DNA from: Geotoga petraea
GTDB taxonomy: Bacteria; Thermotogota; Thermotogae; Petrotogales; Petrotogaceae
Assembly (NCBI RefSeq): GCF_900102615.1
Contig: NZ_FMYV01000004.1
Coordinates: 161,643 to 225,642 of the forward strand
Reading direction: 5' to 3'
Length of the DNA: 64,000 nucleotides
Positions within the stretch are counted from its first letter, which is position 1. Every line of letters starts with the position of its first letter. The notes below the pieces were generated by a model that was not told the DNA's origin, did not search any database, and saw nothing but the letters and a program-made list of their open reading frames with translations. Made by a program: the position numbers and the translations under genes. This document shows positions 42,998 through 52,285 of this stretch, one piece after another.

Positions 42998-44146
42998 ATG
43001 GCTAAAATGATTAGAAAAAACTATTTGATGGCACCTGGACCAACACCAGTACCAACAGACATATTGTTAGAGGGAGCAAAAGACACAATTCACCATAGAA
43101 CTCCACAATACTTAGAAATTCAAAAGAAAGCGATTGACGGTTGCCAATATCTTTTCCAAACAAAACAACCTGTTTACATACTTTCATCATCTGGATCGGG
43201 GGCAATGGAAGCTGCAGTTGCAAATTTGATTAACCCAGGCGATAAAGCTATTTCTGTTAATTCAGGTAAATTTGGAGAAAGATGGGGGGATCTTTGTAGA
43301 GCTTTTGAAGCTGACCTTGACGAAATAAAATTAGAATGGGGAAGCATGGTTAAACCAGAACAAATTAAAGAAGCTTTAGAAAAAAATCCTGATACAAAAG
43401 CAGTTTTCACGACCCTTTCTGAAACTTCAACTGGAACAATTCATCCAATCAAAGAAATCGCTGAAATAGTTAAAGATTACGAAGCAATTTTAGTTGTTGA
43501 CGCTATTTCAGGATTATTAGCTCAACCCCTAAAAATGGATGAATGGGGTATAGATGTTGTAGTAACAGGTGTGCAAAAAGGTTTTATGATGCCTCCTGGA
43601 ATAGGTCTTATTTCAGCTTCGGAAAAAGCAATGAAAGTAATTAATGAAAATAAAAATAATAAATACTATTTTGATTTAAAAGCATATGCCAAAAAATACC
43701 CAGATTCACCATGGACTCCTCCAATTAATCTTGTTTATCAACTTGCTAAATCTGTTGAACTATTACAAGAAGAAACAATTGAAGGATTATGGGAAAGACA
43801 CGAATTAATGGCAAAAGCTACAAGAAAAGCTATGGAAGCTATGGGTTTAGAATTGTTTGCTGAAAACCCTGGAAATGTTTTAACTTCAATAAAAGTCCCT
43901 GAAGTGGTAGACGGTAAAAAGATTGTTTCTTTCTTGAGAGACAATTGGGGAGTTACTTTTGCAGGTGGTCAAGAACATCTAAAAGGGAAAATTATCAGAA
44001 TAGCTCACCTTGGTTATATGTCACAATTTGATGTTATAATAGGTATTTCAGCATTAGAAATGGGCTTAAAGAAATTTGGATATGACTTGGAATTGGGCTC
44101 AGGAGTAAAAGCTGCTGAAGAAGTGTTTATTAAGGCAGGTGTGTAA
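42998..44146 (+). CDS. Class V aminotransferase, probable serine-pathway enzyme
   Basis: 382 residues. APGPTPVP at the N-terminus, SSSGSGAMEAAVANL and the PLP-lysine block VTGVQKGFMMPPGIGL place it in the serine-pyruvate/alanine-glyoxylate aminotransferase group. Because serA follows 2 bp after its stop, it most likely makes phosphoserine or serine by transamination, standing in for SerC. Start ATG behind AGAGGAGG. The name aspartate aminotransferase is often given to such proteins and cannot be excluded. Confidence 0.88.
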   Translation: MAKMIRKNYLMAPGPTPVPTDILLEGAKDTIHHRTPQYLEIQKKAIDGCQYLFQTKQPVYILSSSGSGAMEAAVANLINPGDKAISVNSGKFGERWGDLCRAFEADLDEIKLEWGSMVKPEQIKEALEKNPDTKAVFTTLSETSTGTIHPIKEIAEIVKDYEAILVVDAISGLLAQPLKMDEWGIDVVVTGVQKGFMMPPGIGLISASEKAMKVINENKNNKYYFDLKAYAKKYPDSPWTPPINLVYQLAKSVELLQEETIEGLWERHELMAKATRKAMEAMGLELFAENPGNVLTSIKVPEVVDGKKIVSFLRDNWGVTFAGGQEHLKGKIIRIAHLGYMSQFDVIIGISALEMGLKKFGYDLELGSGVKAAEEVFIKAGV

Positions 44147-44147
44147 T

Positions 44148-45089
44148 ATGTGGCTACATATTAACGACGCAATGGCGTCAGATGCAATGGAAAAGTTTGA
44201 GAAAGAATTACCAAATGCTAAAATAACTACAGAACACTATGAAAAAGATGAATTAATTAAAAGAGTAAAAGACTTTGATATTTTAGTTGTAAGATCTGCT
44301 ACTAAAGTCACAAGAGATATAATTGAAGCTGGGAAAAAACTTAAAATAATTGGGAGAGCTGGCATGGGATTAGATAATATAGACCTTGATGCTGCCAAAG
44401 AAAAAGGAATAGAAGTTTTAAACACTCCTGGCCAAAACTCATTATCTGTTGCAGAATTAGTTGTTGGCATGATACTCTCTCTCAACAGGCACATTGTTAG
44501 AGGAACAAAGGGAATTTCCGAAGGTAAATGGGAAAAAAAATTATTAAAAGGTACAGAACTATCGGGAAAAACTCTGGGTATCGTTGGTTTTGGTAACATA
44601 GGTAAGCATTTAGCAAATCTTGTAGGTGGTTTTCAAGTAAAGGTAAAGGTATTTGATGTTTTTGATATCGATGAAGATACAAAGAAGCAATTCAATATAG
44701 AACAAGTATCTTTCGAAGATTTAATAAAAACTTCAGACATTATATCTTTGCATGTTCCACATAATGATAAAACACATCATTTAATTTCAGATAAAGAATT
44801 TGAAAATATGAAAGATACTGCATTGTTAATCAATTGCGCAAGGGGTGGCATTGTTGACGAAAAAGCACTTTTAAAAGCTTTAAAAGAAAAGATGATTGCT
44901 GGTGCAGGCCTTGATGTTTATGAAGAAGAACCTGCTAAAGGTGAGCTTTATAATGAAATTTTTAGTTTTGACAACGTAGTTGGCACTCCACATATCGGGG
45001 CATCAACAAAAGAAGCTCAACAAAGAGTTGGGATTAACATGGTAGATAGAATTGTAAATGCAACTAAAAAAATCAAGTTTGAAAATTAA
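44148..45089 (+). CDS. serA: D-3-phosphoglycerate dehydrogenase, short form
   Basis: 313 residues from ATG 44148 (AGGTG upstream). The NAD-binding motif GFGNIGKHLANL, the substrate-binding RGGIVDE and catalytic Arg/Glu/His (NCARGG, DVYEEEP, PHIGAST) are in place. It oxidises 3-phosphoglycerate to start serine synthesis. The C-terminal ACT domain that gives serine feedback in longer SerA proteins is missing. It forms a two-gene operon with the aminotransferase. Confidence 0.93.
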   Translation: MWLHINDAMASDAMEKFEKELPNAKITTEHYEKDELIKRVKDFDILVVRSATKVTRDIIEAGKKLKIIGRAGMGLDNIDLDAAKEKGIEVLNTPGQNSLSVAELVVGMILSLNRHIVRGTKGISEGKWEKKLLKGTELSGKTLGIVGFGNIGKHLANLVGGFQVKVKVFDVFDIDEDTKKQFNIEQVSFEDLIKTSDIISLHVPHNDKTHHLISDKEFENMKDTALLINCARGGIVDEKALLKALKEKMIAGAGLDVYEEEPAKGELYNEIFSFDNVVGTPHIGASTKEAQQRVGINMVDRIVNATKKIKFEN

Positions 45090-45107
45090 AAATTTATGTT
45101 ATAATAA

Positions 45108-45329
<222 letters not shown>

Positions 45330-45344
45330 TTTTCTAAATAAAAA

Positions 45345-45374
45345 GAAGTCGGGATTAAATCCCGACTTTTTTTA
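45345..45374 (+). terminator. Terminator after ferredoxin
   Basis: AAGTCGGGATT-AA-ATCCCGACTT with a run of seven T. Confidence 0.88.
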
Positions 45375-45461
45375 TTGTTTGTTTTATAGTATAATTACAA
45401 TGTTATTTTAAAATTAAACAAAAATTTAACTAAGGTTTTGAATCTCGTCGGAGGGGTTTTT

Positions 45462-46283
45462 ATGGATAATGCAAAAGTTTTTGTCGTCACCTCAGGTAAA
45501 GGGGGAGTTGGGAAAACTACAATTACCGCTAATTTGGGAGCTGTGTTGGCTGTCAAAGGTTATAATGTTTGTCTCATCGATGCCGATATTGGACTTAAAA
45601 ATCTTGATTTAGTTTTAGGCTTGGAAAACAGAATTGTTTATACTATATTAGATGTGATCAACGGAAACAAAGGAGTCATGGAGGTTTTGGTAAAACACAA
45701 ATTTTTAAAAAATTTGAATTTACTTGCTTCATCTCAAATAGCAAACAAAGATATGATCTCTCCAGAAGATATGGGAAACATAATTTCTGTTTTATCTAAA
45801 CATTTTCATTATATTATTATAGATTCTCCTGCTGGAATAGAGAGGGGATTTAAAAATGCTATTTCAGCTGCACAGCACGCCATAATTGTAACAACCCCTG
45901 ATTTAACTGCTATCAGCGACGCTGATAGAGTTATTGGATTGCTTGAAAATAATGGTTATACTGATAAAAACATGTCACTTATTGTGAACCGGTTAAAACC
46001 AAAGATGGTCAAGAAAAAAGAAATGGTTTCTGCCGATGATATTAAAGAAGCTTTAGCTATTGATATTTTAGGAGTTATTCCAGATTCAGAAGAGATAATA
46101 TTATCCACTAATGAAGGAAAGCCACTTGCTTTAGGAGACAAAAAGAATATTTCAAGAGTTTTTGACAACATTTCGGAAAGAGTTTCTGGAAACATGATAG
46201 ACCTTGAGGAAGATTTAAAAGCTGATAACCGAGACAATCAAGGGTTTGTAGACTTTTTCAAAAATCTTTGGAAAAGGAGTTGA
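45462..46283 (+). CDS. minD: Septum site-determining ATPase MinD
   Basis: 273 residues from ATG 45462 behind CGGAGGGG; an earlier TTG would put that site inside the gene. Deviant Walker A SGKGGVGKTT, LIDADIGLKNLDLVLG and IDSPAGIERGF identify MinD. The C-terminus (FVDFFKNLWKRS) is the amphipathic membrane-targeting helix. It forms membrane gradients that keep the division ring at mid-cell. minE follows at once; no minC is in the neighbourhood. Confidence 0.96.
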   Translation: MDNAKVFVVTSGKGGVGKTTITANLGAVLAVKGYNVCLIDADIGLKNLDLVLGLENRIVYTILDVINGNKGVMEVLVKHKFLKNLNLLASSQIANKDMISPEDMGNIISVLSKHFHYIIIDSPAGIERGFKNAISAAQHAIIVTTPDLTAISDADRVIGLLENNGYTDKNMSLIVNRLKPKMVKKKEMVSADDIKEALAIDILGVIPDSEEIILSTNEGKPLALGDKKNISRVFDNISERVSGNMIDLEEDLKADNRDNQGFVDFFKNLWKRS

Positions 46284-46288
46284 TGTAG

Positions 46289-46555
46289 ATGTGGCCTTTC
46301 TCAAAGAAAAAATCCAGTAGAGACATAGCTGTTAAAAGAATGCAATCTTTTGTTAGAAGTGGTGGAACTCCTCCAAAGGCTTCTTCAGCAGCTTTAAAAT
46401 TTGAAGACGTTCAAGATAACGAGATTGATTCTATAGTTGGATATATTAAAGATTATGCATACAGAAATCTTTCAGTAGATAAAAATAATGTCAAGGTTCA
46501 TATATCAAAAGAAGGTAATTCTGTTACTATCGTGGCAAGCATTGTATATAAGTGA
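46289..46555 (+). CDS. minE: Cell division topological specificity factor MinE
   Basis: 88 residues. The N-terminal membrane-active helix with basic residues (MWPFSKKKSSRDIAVKRMQ) and the C-terminal dimerisation half (EIDSIVGYIKDYAYR, VKVHISKEGNSVTIVASIVY) fit MinE. It stimulates MinD ATPase. Starts 5 bp after minD with AAGGAG upstream. Confidence 0.85.
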   Translation: MWPFSKKKSSRDIAVKRMQSFVRSGGTPPKASSAALKFEDVQDNEIDSIVGYIKDYAYRNLSVDKNNVKVHISKEGNSVTIVASIVYK

Positions 46556-46567
46556 GGTGGTTTTTTT

Positions 46568-46966
46568 ATGGTGTTAAAAAAGTCTATTAAAACTAACTCG
46601 AGAAACGAACTCTTAGATATAACAAGAGAAATTCAAGGTGAAATAAGCAAAGAAAATATTCAATCTGGAACGGTTGTTGTTTTTGTCCCTCACACAACTG
46701 CTGCTGTCACTATTAACGAAAACGCAGACCCAGATGTGAAAAAAGATATATTAAAATTTATGCAAGACAAAGTACCAAACAATTACGGCTTTGACCATAT
46801 AGAAGGTAATTCAGACTCTCATATAAAATCTTCTGTATTCGGCCCAAGTATTACTTTGATAATAGAAAATGGGAAACTATTATTGGGAACATGGCAAAGT
46901 GTTTATTTTTGCGAGTTTGATGGCCCTCGCAATAGAAAATACTTTGTAAAAATAACCCAAGACTGA
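46568..46966 (+). CDS. YjbQ family protein
   Basis: 132 residues with the UPF0047/YjbQ pattern: VFVPHTTAAVTINENADPDV with the conserved histidine, GNSDSHIKSS and WQSVYFCEFDGPRNRKYFV. Some members have thiamine-phosphate-synthase-like activity; the true role is unsettled. Starts 12 bp after minE behind GAGGTGG, so it is the third gene of the min operon. Confidence 0.9.
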   Translation: MVLKKSIKTNSRNELLDITREIQGEISKENIQSGTVVVFVPHTTAAVTINENADPDVKKDILKFMQDKVPNNYGFDHIEGNSDSHIKSSVFGPSITLIIENGKLLLGTWQSVYFCEFDGPRNRKYFVKITQD

Positions 46967-47015
46967 GTAATATTCAAAATTAACATTTTTTAAAAGTATT
47001 TGAAAAAAATAATAA

Positions 47016-47044
47016 TTGACAAAAATTAATATCTGTGATATTAT
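47016..47044 (+). promoter_or_regulatory. Promoter of the tRNA cluster
   Basis: TTGACA at 47016-47021 and TATTAT at 47039-47044, 17 bp apart, 23 bp upstream of the first tRNA. Confidence 0.8.
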
Positions 47045-47067
47045 ATATCTCGGACATCGGATAAATA

Positions 47068-47143
47068 CGGAGCGTAGCGCAGTCGGTAGCGCGCCGGTCT
47101 TGGGAACCGGAGGTCGCTGGTTCGATCCCAGTCGCTCCGACCA
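47068..47143 (+). tRNA. tRNA-Pro, anticodon TGG
   Basis: 76 nt, CCA encoded. CGGAGCG/CGCTCCG acceptor; anticodon arm CCGGT-CTTGGGA-ACCGG with TGG. First of four tRNAs in one transcript. Confidence 0.96.
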
Positions 47144-47157
47144 AAAAATTATAACAC

Positions 47158-47233
47158 GCGGTTGTAGCTCAATTGGTAGAGTATCGGCCTTCCAAGCCGA
47201 GGGTTGCGGGTTCGACTCCCGTCGGCCGCTCCA
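47158..47233 (+). tRNA. tRNA-Gly, anticodon TCC
   Basis: 76 nt, CCA encoded. Acceptor GCGGTTG/CGGCCGC with two G-U pairs; anticodon arm TCGGC-CTTCCAA-GCCGA. Followed directly, with no spacer, by tRNA-Arg. Confidence 0.96.
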
Positions 47234-47310
47234 GCGCCCATAGCTCAACAGGATAGAGCATTGGATTTCTAATCCAAAGGTTGGGAGTTCGAGCCTCTCT
47301 GGGCGCGCCA
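47234..47310 (+). tRNA. tRNA-Arg, anticodon TCT
   Basis: 77 nt, CCA encoded. Acceptor GCGCCCA/TGGGCGC; anticodon arm TTGGA-TTTCTAA-TCCAA. Reads AGA/AGG, the main Arg codons in this AT-rich genome. Confidence 0.96.
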
Positions 47311-47343
47311 CTTTTTTATTAATGTGGCGTTTTATTTATATTT

Positions 47344-47420
47344 GGTGGCTATAGTTCAGTTGGCAGAACGCCGGACTGTGACTCCGGACGTCGTGGGTTC
47401 AAGTCCCACTAGCCACCCCA
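47344..47420 (+). tRNA. tRNA-His, anticodon GTG
   Basis: 77 nt including the extra G at position -1 opposite C73; acceptor GTGGCTA/TAGCCAC; anticodon arm CCGGA-CTGTGAC-TCCGG. G34 makes it a Tgt substrate. Confidence 0.96.
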
Positions 47421-47458
47421 AAAAAAGAAGGATTCTTTTCAGAATCCTTCTTTTTTAT
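47421..47458. terminator. Bidirectional terminator after the tRNA cluster
   Basis: AAAGAAGGATTCT / AGAATCCTTCTTT hairpin with A tract before and T tract after; also serves the converging radical SAM gene. Confidence 0.85.
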
Positions 47459-47459
47459 A

Positions 47460-48455
47460 CTATAATAATATTTTCTTTAACTTTTCTAAGTCCAAGCCTT
47501 TTCTTCTACCATACTCTATGTCTACTCGATCTTCAAAAATTATACTTTTATCCTTAATAATTTCTTCGTTCCTTTTCTTATATCCCAAAAATTGTGGTTT
47601 TAATTTTATAGGCACTTTAACTTCTTCTTCCAAATTATCTATTAATTTATAAATTATATCTGTTTTCACCAAATCACCAAAACTTTGGTGATAGGGACCA
47701 GCAACTACATTTCTTATCTGGTCGCCATAGAGGCAAAGTCCATATCTGATAACTTTCTTACCAGATTTCTCAATCATAATAGCAAATTCTGATACTTTTT
47801 TTACAGCTTCATCGAGTGTTTCAGGAATAAATTCTCTCTTTTGATATAATTTCTCTAAAATGGTGTTTTTTAAAACTACTGAAGGGTGAATTCTGACGGT
47901 TTTTGCCTTTGTTTTTAATGTTTCTTTAACAGAATACGCTTCAATCTCATAGTTTGAACCAGGTAATCCAGTCATCAGATGCAATCCAAAATATATTTCA
48001 TTTTCTTCCAGAAGTTTAATTGCCTTATATACGTTTTCAAGATCATGAGGTCTATTGGATTTTTCAAGCACTTCACTGTTGAAAGACTGAACTCCTAATT
48101 CTACTAAGTCGATATCGTAGTTCTTAAGGATGTCTATTATCTCTTCATTTATCTCTTCTGGTGAAGTTGAGAATCTAATACCTTTTGCATAACCTTCATT
48201 TATCTTATTTTGAGAATAATCGAGATAGTATTTAATTTTTTCTTTTTCCATGCCTGTAAAAGTCGAACCATAATAAGCCATGTAAACGTTATTTTTTTCT
48301 GAAAAATAACTTAAATACCTTTCAAATATTTTATCTAAATCCCTATATTTTGGAAATTCTCCAAAACCTGTTGCAGAGTATTCGTTACAAAACACGCACC
48401 TTTTTTTACATCCACCATGGGGTAAAAATATTGGAATTATATACTCCTTACTCAT
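47460..48455 (-). CDS. Radical SAM protein, Elp3/oxygen-independent coproporphyrinogen-oxidase type
   Basis: 331 residues from ATG 48455, preceded by GGAGAAAG; the longer frame to 48470 has no binding site. The cluster motif is GGCKKRCVFCNE (C-x3-C-x2-C) and the barrel has DLVELGVQSF and LHLMTGLPGS, typical of the Elp3-like radical SAM core, without an acetyltransferase domain. Substrate unknown; Firmicutes homologues are annotated as tRNA- or porphyrin-related without proof. Last gene of the ompH operon, overlapping the preceding one by 8 bp. Confidence 0.88.
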   Translation of the reverse strand: MSKEYIIPIFLPHGGCKKRCVFCNEYSATGFGEFPKYRDLDKIFERYLSYFSEKNNVYMAYYGSTFTGMEKEKIKYYLDYSQNKINEGYAKGIRFSTSPEEINEEIIDILKNYDIDLVELGVQSFNSEVLEKSNRPHDLENVYKAIKLLEENEIYFGLHLMTGLPGSNYEIEAYSVKETLKTKAKTVRIHPSVVLKNTILEKLYQKREFIPETLDEAVKKVSEFAIMIEKSGKKVIRYGLCLYGDQIRNVVAGPYHQSFGDLVKTDIIYKLIDNLEEEVKVPIKLKPQFLGYKKRNEEIIKDKSIIFEDRVDIEYGRRKGLDLEKLKKILL

Positions 48456-49665
48456 TTTTACTTTCTCCATTTTTCAACATGGCTTTTTCTTGTTTGTCTC
48501 TAAAAACATATACTTCTGTACCAAGAGAGGTTATGAAATCCAGCTCTTCAACATTGAAATTGAACATTCTAATACAACCGTGAGATATCATCTTTCCAAT
48601 TTCCCATGGTTTTGTAGTTCCATGTATACCGTATTGTGGTTGAGACAATTGAAGCCATCTTGATCCTATACCATTTATTATAGAACCTGAATAAATTATT
48701 TCATCCCCCCAATAAAGAGGCGGTTCTTTTTCTTTATAGTATATTCTGTAATAACCTGGAGGTGTTGAATCACTTCTTCCAACGGCTACAAGATATTTTT
48801 TTATCAACAAATCGTCATAATACAAATATAAAAAATTGTTAGATAGATCTATTTCTAATCTTAAAACGCTCTGACCATAATCAACTTTTCCAATTTTTAA
48901 TACCTGGCCAACATATATTTTTGATGGTTCTTTCAAGTCATTGATGTTTAATATGTCCCCTGGAGTCACACCATATTCTTTTGCGATTTTATATATACTA
49001 TCGCCTTTTTTTACCACATAATATTTAATTTCCTGAATTTTTTCTTGCGGTTTTATTGAATTGTTAGACATGACAAAATCATCTATTTTCAAAATTTCAA
49101 CTGATCTTGAAAATTTTGAATTTGTGTTATCTTCAAATTGAAAATCTAAGTTATAAGAACCATTCTCCAATGATTTTATATACTCTCTCAAGTCGGATAT
49201 GGTGCTTAAATACTTATTGTTTACCTCTATCTGTTTTAAACTGACATTTTCTGAATAGTTTACATCTATCAAAAAATCCAAACCTTCTTCAGATTTTAGG
49301 GGAATTATCTTTATCTCAGTTTCAGTTTTATAACTTTTTGAATCCACAAAATTTGGATAAAATTTAGAAAATTCTTTATCATCATAATATACTTTTACAA
49401 GTAAATTGTTATTACCAACCAGATTATTCAATGAAATGCGGAAAGAATAATTCCCTTTGAAGTTTTCTTTTACTTCCAACTCTTCTCTTAAAGCGTTATT
49501 CATCAAATAAACTTTGACTTCATCAATTCCTTCGATCGATGAAGTTAATATATACTCTTTTATTTTTTTATTTGGAAAATATCTGTTTTCTTCTATGCCA
49601 ATATCAAAAGAAAATATGTTAATCATTAACAGAAGTATAGATAATAACAATAACTTCTTTTTCAT
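48448..49665 (-). CDS. LysM and L,D-transpeptidase protein
   Basis: 405 residues: signal peptide (1-19), beta-rich region, one LysM domain near 215-260 (YYVVKKGDSIYKIAKEYGVTPGDILNIND) and a YkuD catalytic domain with HGTTKPWEIG and ISHGCIRM carrying the catalytic cysteine. It would form 3-3 peptidoglycan cross-links or attach proteins to peptidoglycan in the periplasm, with LysM anchoring it to glycan. Start ATG after AAGGAGC. Follows gltX by 5 bp. Confidence 0.93.
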   Translation of the reverse strand: MKKKLLLLSILLLMINIFSFDIGIEENRYFPNKKIKEYILTSSIEGIDEVKVYLMNNALREELEVKENFKGNYSFRISLNNLVGNNNLLVKVYYDDKEFSKFYPNFVDSKSYKTETEIKIIPLKSEEGLDFLIDVNYSENVSLKQIEVNNKYLSTISDLREYIKSLENGSYNLDFQFEDNTNSKFSRSVEILKIDDFVMSNNSIKPQEKIQEIKYYVVKKGDSIYKIAKEYGVTPGDILNINDLKEPSKIYVGQVLKIGKVDYGQSVLRLEIDLSNNFLYLYYDDLLIKKYLVAVGRSDSTPPGYYRIYYKEKEPPLYWGDEIIYSGSIINGIGSRWLQLSQPQYGIHGTTKPWEIGKMISHGCIRMFNFNVEELDFITSLGTEVYVFRDKQEKAMLKNGESKNE

Positions 49666-49670
49666 TGTGC

Positions 49671-51044
49671 TTATGCTCCTTTTACTACCCTACGCAATCT
49701 TTTAACAACTTCTTTTTTACCCATAACACTAATAGTTTCATATAACCCAGGGGTTACAAGTTTTCCTAATAGAGCTCCCCGTATTGATTGATATGTATTC
49801 TTTTTGCCTGTAATCTTTTTTTCAGCAAGGCTTTTCATAAATTCTTCTGCTTGGGTTAAAGATATTTTTTCATCATAATCTTCCAATAAAATTATAGCAA
49901 TATTTATTAATTCCTCAAACCATTCTTTTTTTACAAATTTTTCTTTATACTTCTCTTCATATTCAAAGTCATCATAAAAATAATTTTTGGAAAATTCCCA
50001 AAGACCTTTTAAATCTTGAACTTTTTCTTTTGATATAGAGATTACATCTTTTATATAATTTTCTTCTACATTAATTTTTATTCCCACAAATTTTAGCCAT
50101 TCTAAAAACTTTTTCGAAACTTTTTCTTCGTCCATTGATCTTAAAGTTTTTTCGTTAACCCATTTTAACTTTTCATAATCAAAAACAGAGGATCTTTTCG
50201 AAACATCCCTTATGTTAAAATTTTTGTATTTTTCCCTAACATCATATATTTCTTCTTCGTTGTTCCATCCTAAAAGGCTCAAATAGTTTAGTAGTGCTTC
50301 TGGTAAAATTCCTTCTTCCCTAAAATAACTTACCGATACACCACCATGTCTTTTGGATAAAGGCGTTTTGTCTTCACCTAAAATAAGCGGCAAATGTCCA
50401 AATTTTGGTTTTGAAAAACCTAAAGCTTCATAAATTATAATTTGCTTAGGAGTATTTGAAATATGATCTTCTCCTCTAATTACATCTGTTATTCCCATAA
50501 GATGATCATCTACAACCACTGTGAAGTTGTAAACTGGAACTCCATTTGATCTCAAAATTATGAAATCCTCAAAGTCCGAGCTGTTGAAAGATATTTCGCC
50601 TTTTAACAAATCATTCCATTTTATCTCTTTGTTTTTCTCGACTTTTATTTTCACTGTATAATTTTTATTGGCATAATTTTCTGGAATTTTTGCAAAATTA
50701 CCTATTTCTTCTCCTGATTTGTCGTAAAAAACATAATAAGCTTTTTCTTCTTCTATTAAATTATTTATATATCTTTTGTATATATCATATCTATAACTTT
50801 GCTTGTAGGGTCCATAATCTCCTCCCTTTTTAGGACTTTCATCGAAGTCCATGCCCAACCAATCAAAATCTTCGTATATCAAATTTTCAAATTCCTCAGT
50901 CGATCTTTTTGTGTCCGTATCTTCAATCCTCAAAATTATTTTACCATTATTAGATTTTGCATGGTACCAATTAAACAAAGCAGTTCTCACCCCACCAACA
51001 TGTAAATATCCTGTTGGAGATGGAGCAAATCTTGTTCTTATCAT
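49671..51044 (-). CDS. gltX: Glutamyl-tRNA synthetase
   Basis: 457 residues from ATG 51044, seven bases after GGAGTG; the GTG at 51053 is part of that site. Class I signatures: PSPTGYLHVGG (HIGH) and TPLSKRHG (KMSKS). Charges tRNA-Glu. Thermotogota commonly carry two GltX paralogues, one of which charges tRNA-Gln for the amidotransferase route; which this is cannot be decided here. Downstream of the LOG-like gene by 5 bp. Confidence 0.97.
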   Translation of the reverse strand: MIRTRFAPSPTGYLHVGGVRTALFNWYHAKSNNGKIILRIEDTDTKRSTEEFENLIYEDFDWLGMDFDESPKKGGDYGPYKQSYRYDIYKRYINNLIEEEKAYYVFYDKSGEEIGNFAKIPENYANKNYTVKIKVEKNKEIKWNDLLKGEISFNSSDFEDFIILRSNGVPVYNFTVVVDDHLMGITDVIRGEDHISNTPKQIIIYEALGFSKPKFGHLPLILGEDKTPLSKRHGGVSVSYFREEGILPEALLNYLSLLGWNNEEEIYDVREKYKNFNIRDVSKRSSVFDYEKLKWVNEKTLRSMDEEKVSKKFLEWLKFVGIKINVEENYIKDVISISKEKVQDLKGLWEFSKNYFYDDFEYEEKYKEKFVKKEWFEELINIAIILLEDYDEKISLTQAEEFMKSLAEKKITGKKNTYQSIRGALLGKLVTPGLYETISVMGKKEVVKRLRRVVKGA

Positions 51045-51049
51045 ATTTT

Positions 51050-51568
51050 TCACTCCATTTTTTCTAATATATTTTCTATCTCTTCTACACTATTAGCTAT
51101 GTGTGCTTCCACAAGTTTTCTGTTGTCTATATATTTATCTTCTATAAGATTATTTATAATTCTGTCTGTCCATCCTCCAGAACCTTTTAACAGTATTAAT
51201 GGTTTTGAATATGCATAAGCCCCCAATATTTCTATCCCTGTACCGACCTCTCCACCTAAACTTATAACTACATCTACACTTTTCAATAAAATGAAAGATC
51301 TCATTGAAAAATCTAGACCTGTTTTGATTTCAAAATCAAGATATTCATTACCCTCTTGATCCCAAGGCAAAACCCCGGTGACTTTCCCGTTGAATTCTTT
51401 AGCTCCTTTGGAAACCAACTCCATCACTCCATCTCTACCACCATTTAATATATGATGCTCCTTTTGAGCTAACATTCTTCCCAATTCTATCGTTGTATTT
51501 TCAATTCTTTTTATCTTAGGAATATTTATATCCCCAGAATAACCAATTACACCAACTTTCAAATACAT
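51050..51568 (-). CDS. TIGR00725/LOG-like nucleotide-binding protein
   Basis: 172 residues from ATG 51568, which shares its first base with the lptB stop (TGATG). The Rossmann pattern GVIGYSG..., LNGGRDGVMELVSKGA, LGGEVGTGIEI matches the lysine-decarboxylase-like (LOG, TIGR00725) family. LOG proteins can release cytokinin-like bases from nucleotides, but bacterial TIGR00725 members are uncharacterised. Lies in the ompH-lptB-gltX operon. Confidence 0.88.
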   Translation of the reverse strand: MYLKVGVIGYSGDINIPKIKRIENTTIELGRMLAQKEHHILNGGRDGVMELVSKGAKEFNGKVTGVLPWDQEGNEYLDFEIKTGLDFSMRSFILLKSVDVVISLGGEVGTGIEILGAYAYSKPLILLKGSGGWTDRIINNLIEDKYIDNRKLVEAHIANSVEEIENILEKME

Positions 51569-52281
51569 CACCATCCTAAGTAATTATCTTTTACAACATC
51601 CATTTCCAAAACTTCTTCAGCTTTACCCGTTGCTATGACATCACCTTTATGCATTATATAAAGATCATCAACAACTTGGGCTATTTCATCTACGTTATGA
51701 TCTGTAACTATAACAGATATACCATCTGCTGAAAGTTTTTTTATTATTTTCTGTATATCTTTTACCGTTATTGGGTCTATTCCTACAAAAGGTTCATCCA
51801 AAAGAATAACTTTTGGATCTATCATCAAAGTTCTCGCAAATTCTAACCTTCTTTTTTCTCCTCCTGAAAGCGAATCTGCATATTGATGCATAAGGTTTTC
51901 TATGCCAAAATCCTTTGAAATCTTTTCTATTTTTTTATCTTTATTTTCAATTTTCAAAAGATCCGCAATCATGTATAAGTTATCTGACACTCTAGCATTC
52001 CGAAAAACAGAAGGCTCTTGGGGAAGATATGCCATCCCCTTTAGAGCCCTCTTATAAATTGGCAGATGAGTTATATTATTTTTTTCGAGGAAAACTTCAC
52101 CTCTGTTTGGTACAACTAATCCCAATATTATTTTGAATAAAGTTGTTTTTCCTGCACCATTTGGTCCTAAAATACCGGTAATCTTTCCTCTTTTTGCAAC
52201 AAAGTCTACATCTTTAACGACTTCTTTTCTTCCATACTTTTTAAATATTTTTTTGCCATAAATTATATAACTTTCATCCAT
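51568..52281 (-). CDS. LptB-type ABC transporter ATPase
   Basis: 237 residues. Walker A GPNGAGKTT, signature LSGGEKRRLEFART, Walker B VILLDEPFVGIDP and switch VTDHNVDEIAQVVD. The LSGGE-KRR and DPITVKDIQ pattern is that of LptB, which powers lipopolysaccharide export. Thermotogota have an outer toga but no classic LPS, so another lipid or polysaccharide cargo is possible. No membrane partner is next to it; ompH is 4 bp upstream. Confidence 0.9.
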   Translation of the reverse strand: MDESYIIYGKKIFKKYGRKEVVKDVDFVAKRGKITGILGPNGAGKTTLFKIILGLVVPNRGEVFLEKNNITHLPIYKRALKGMAYLPQEPSVFRNARVSDNLYMIADLLKIENKDKKIEKISKDFGIENLMHQYADSLSGGEKRRLEFARTLMIDPKVILLDEPFVGIDPITVKDIQKIIKKLSADGISVIVTDHNVDEIAQVVDDLYIMHKGDVIATGKAEEVLEMDVVKDNYLGW

Positions 52282-52285
52282 ATTA

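Noticed and set aside
46880-47311. 143-residue minus-strand frame across the tRNA cluster
   Set aside because: Its translation comes from the reverse complement of tRNA genes, a known source of spurious proteins.
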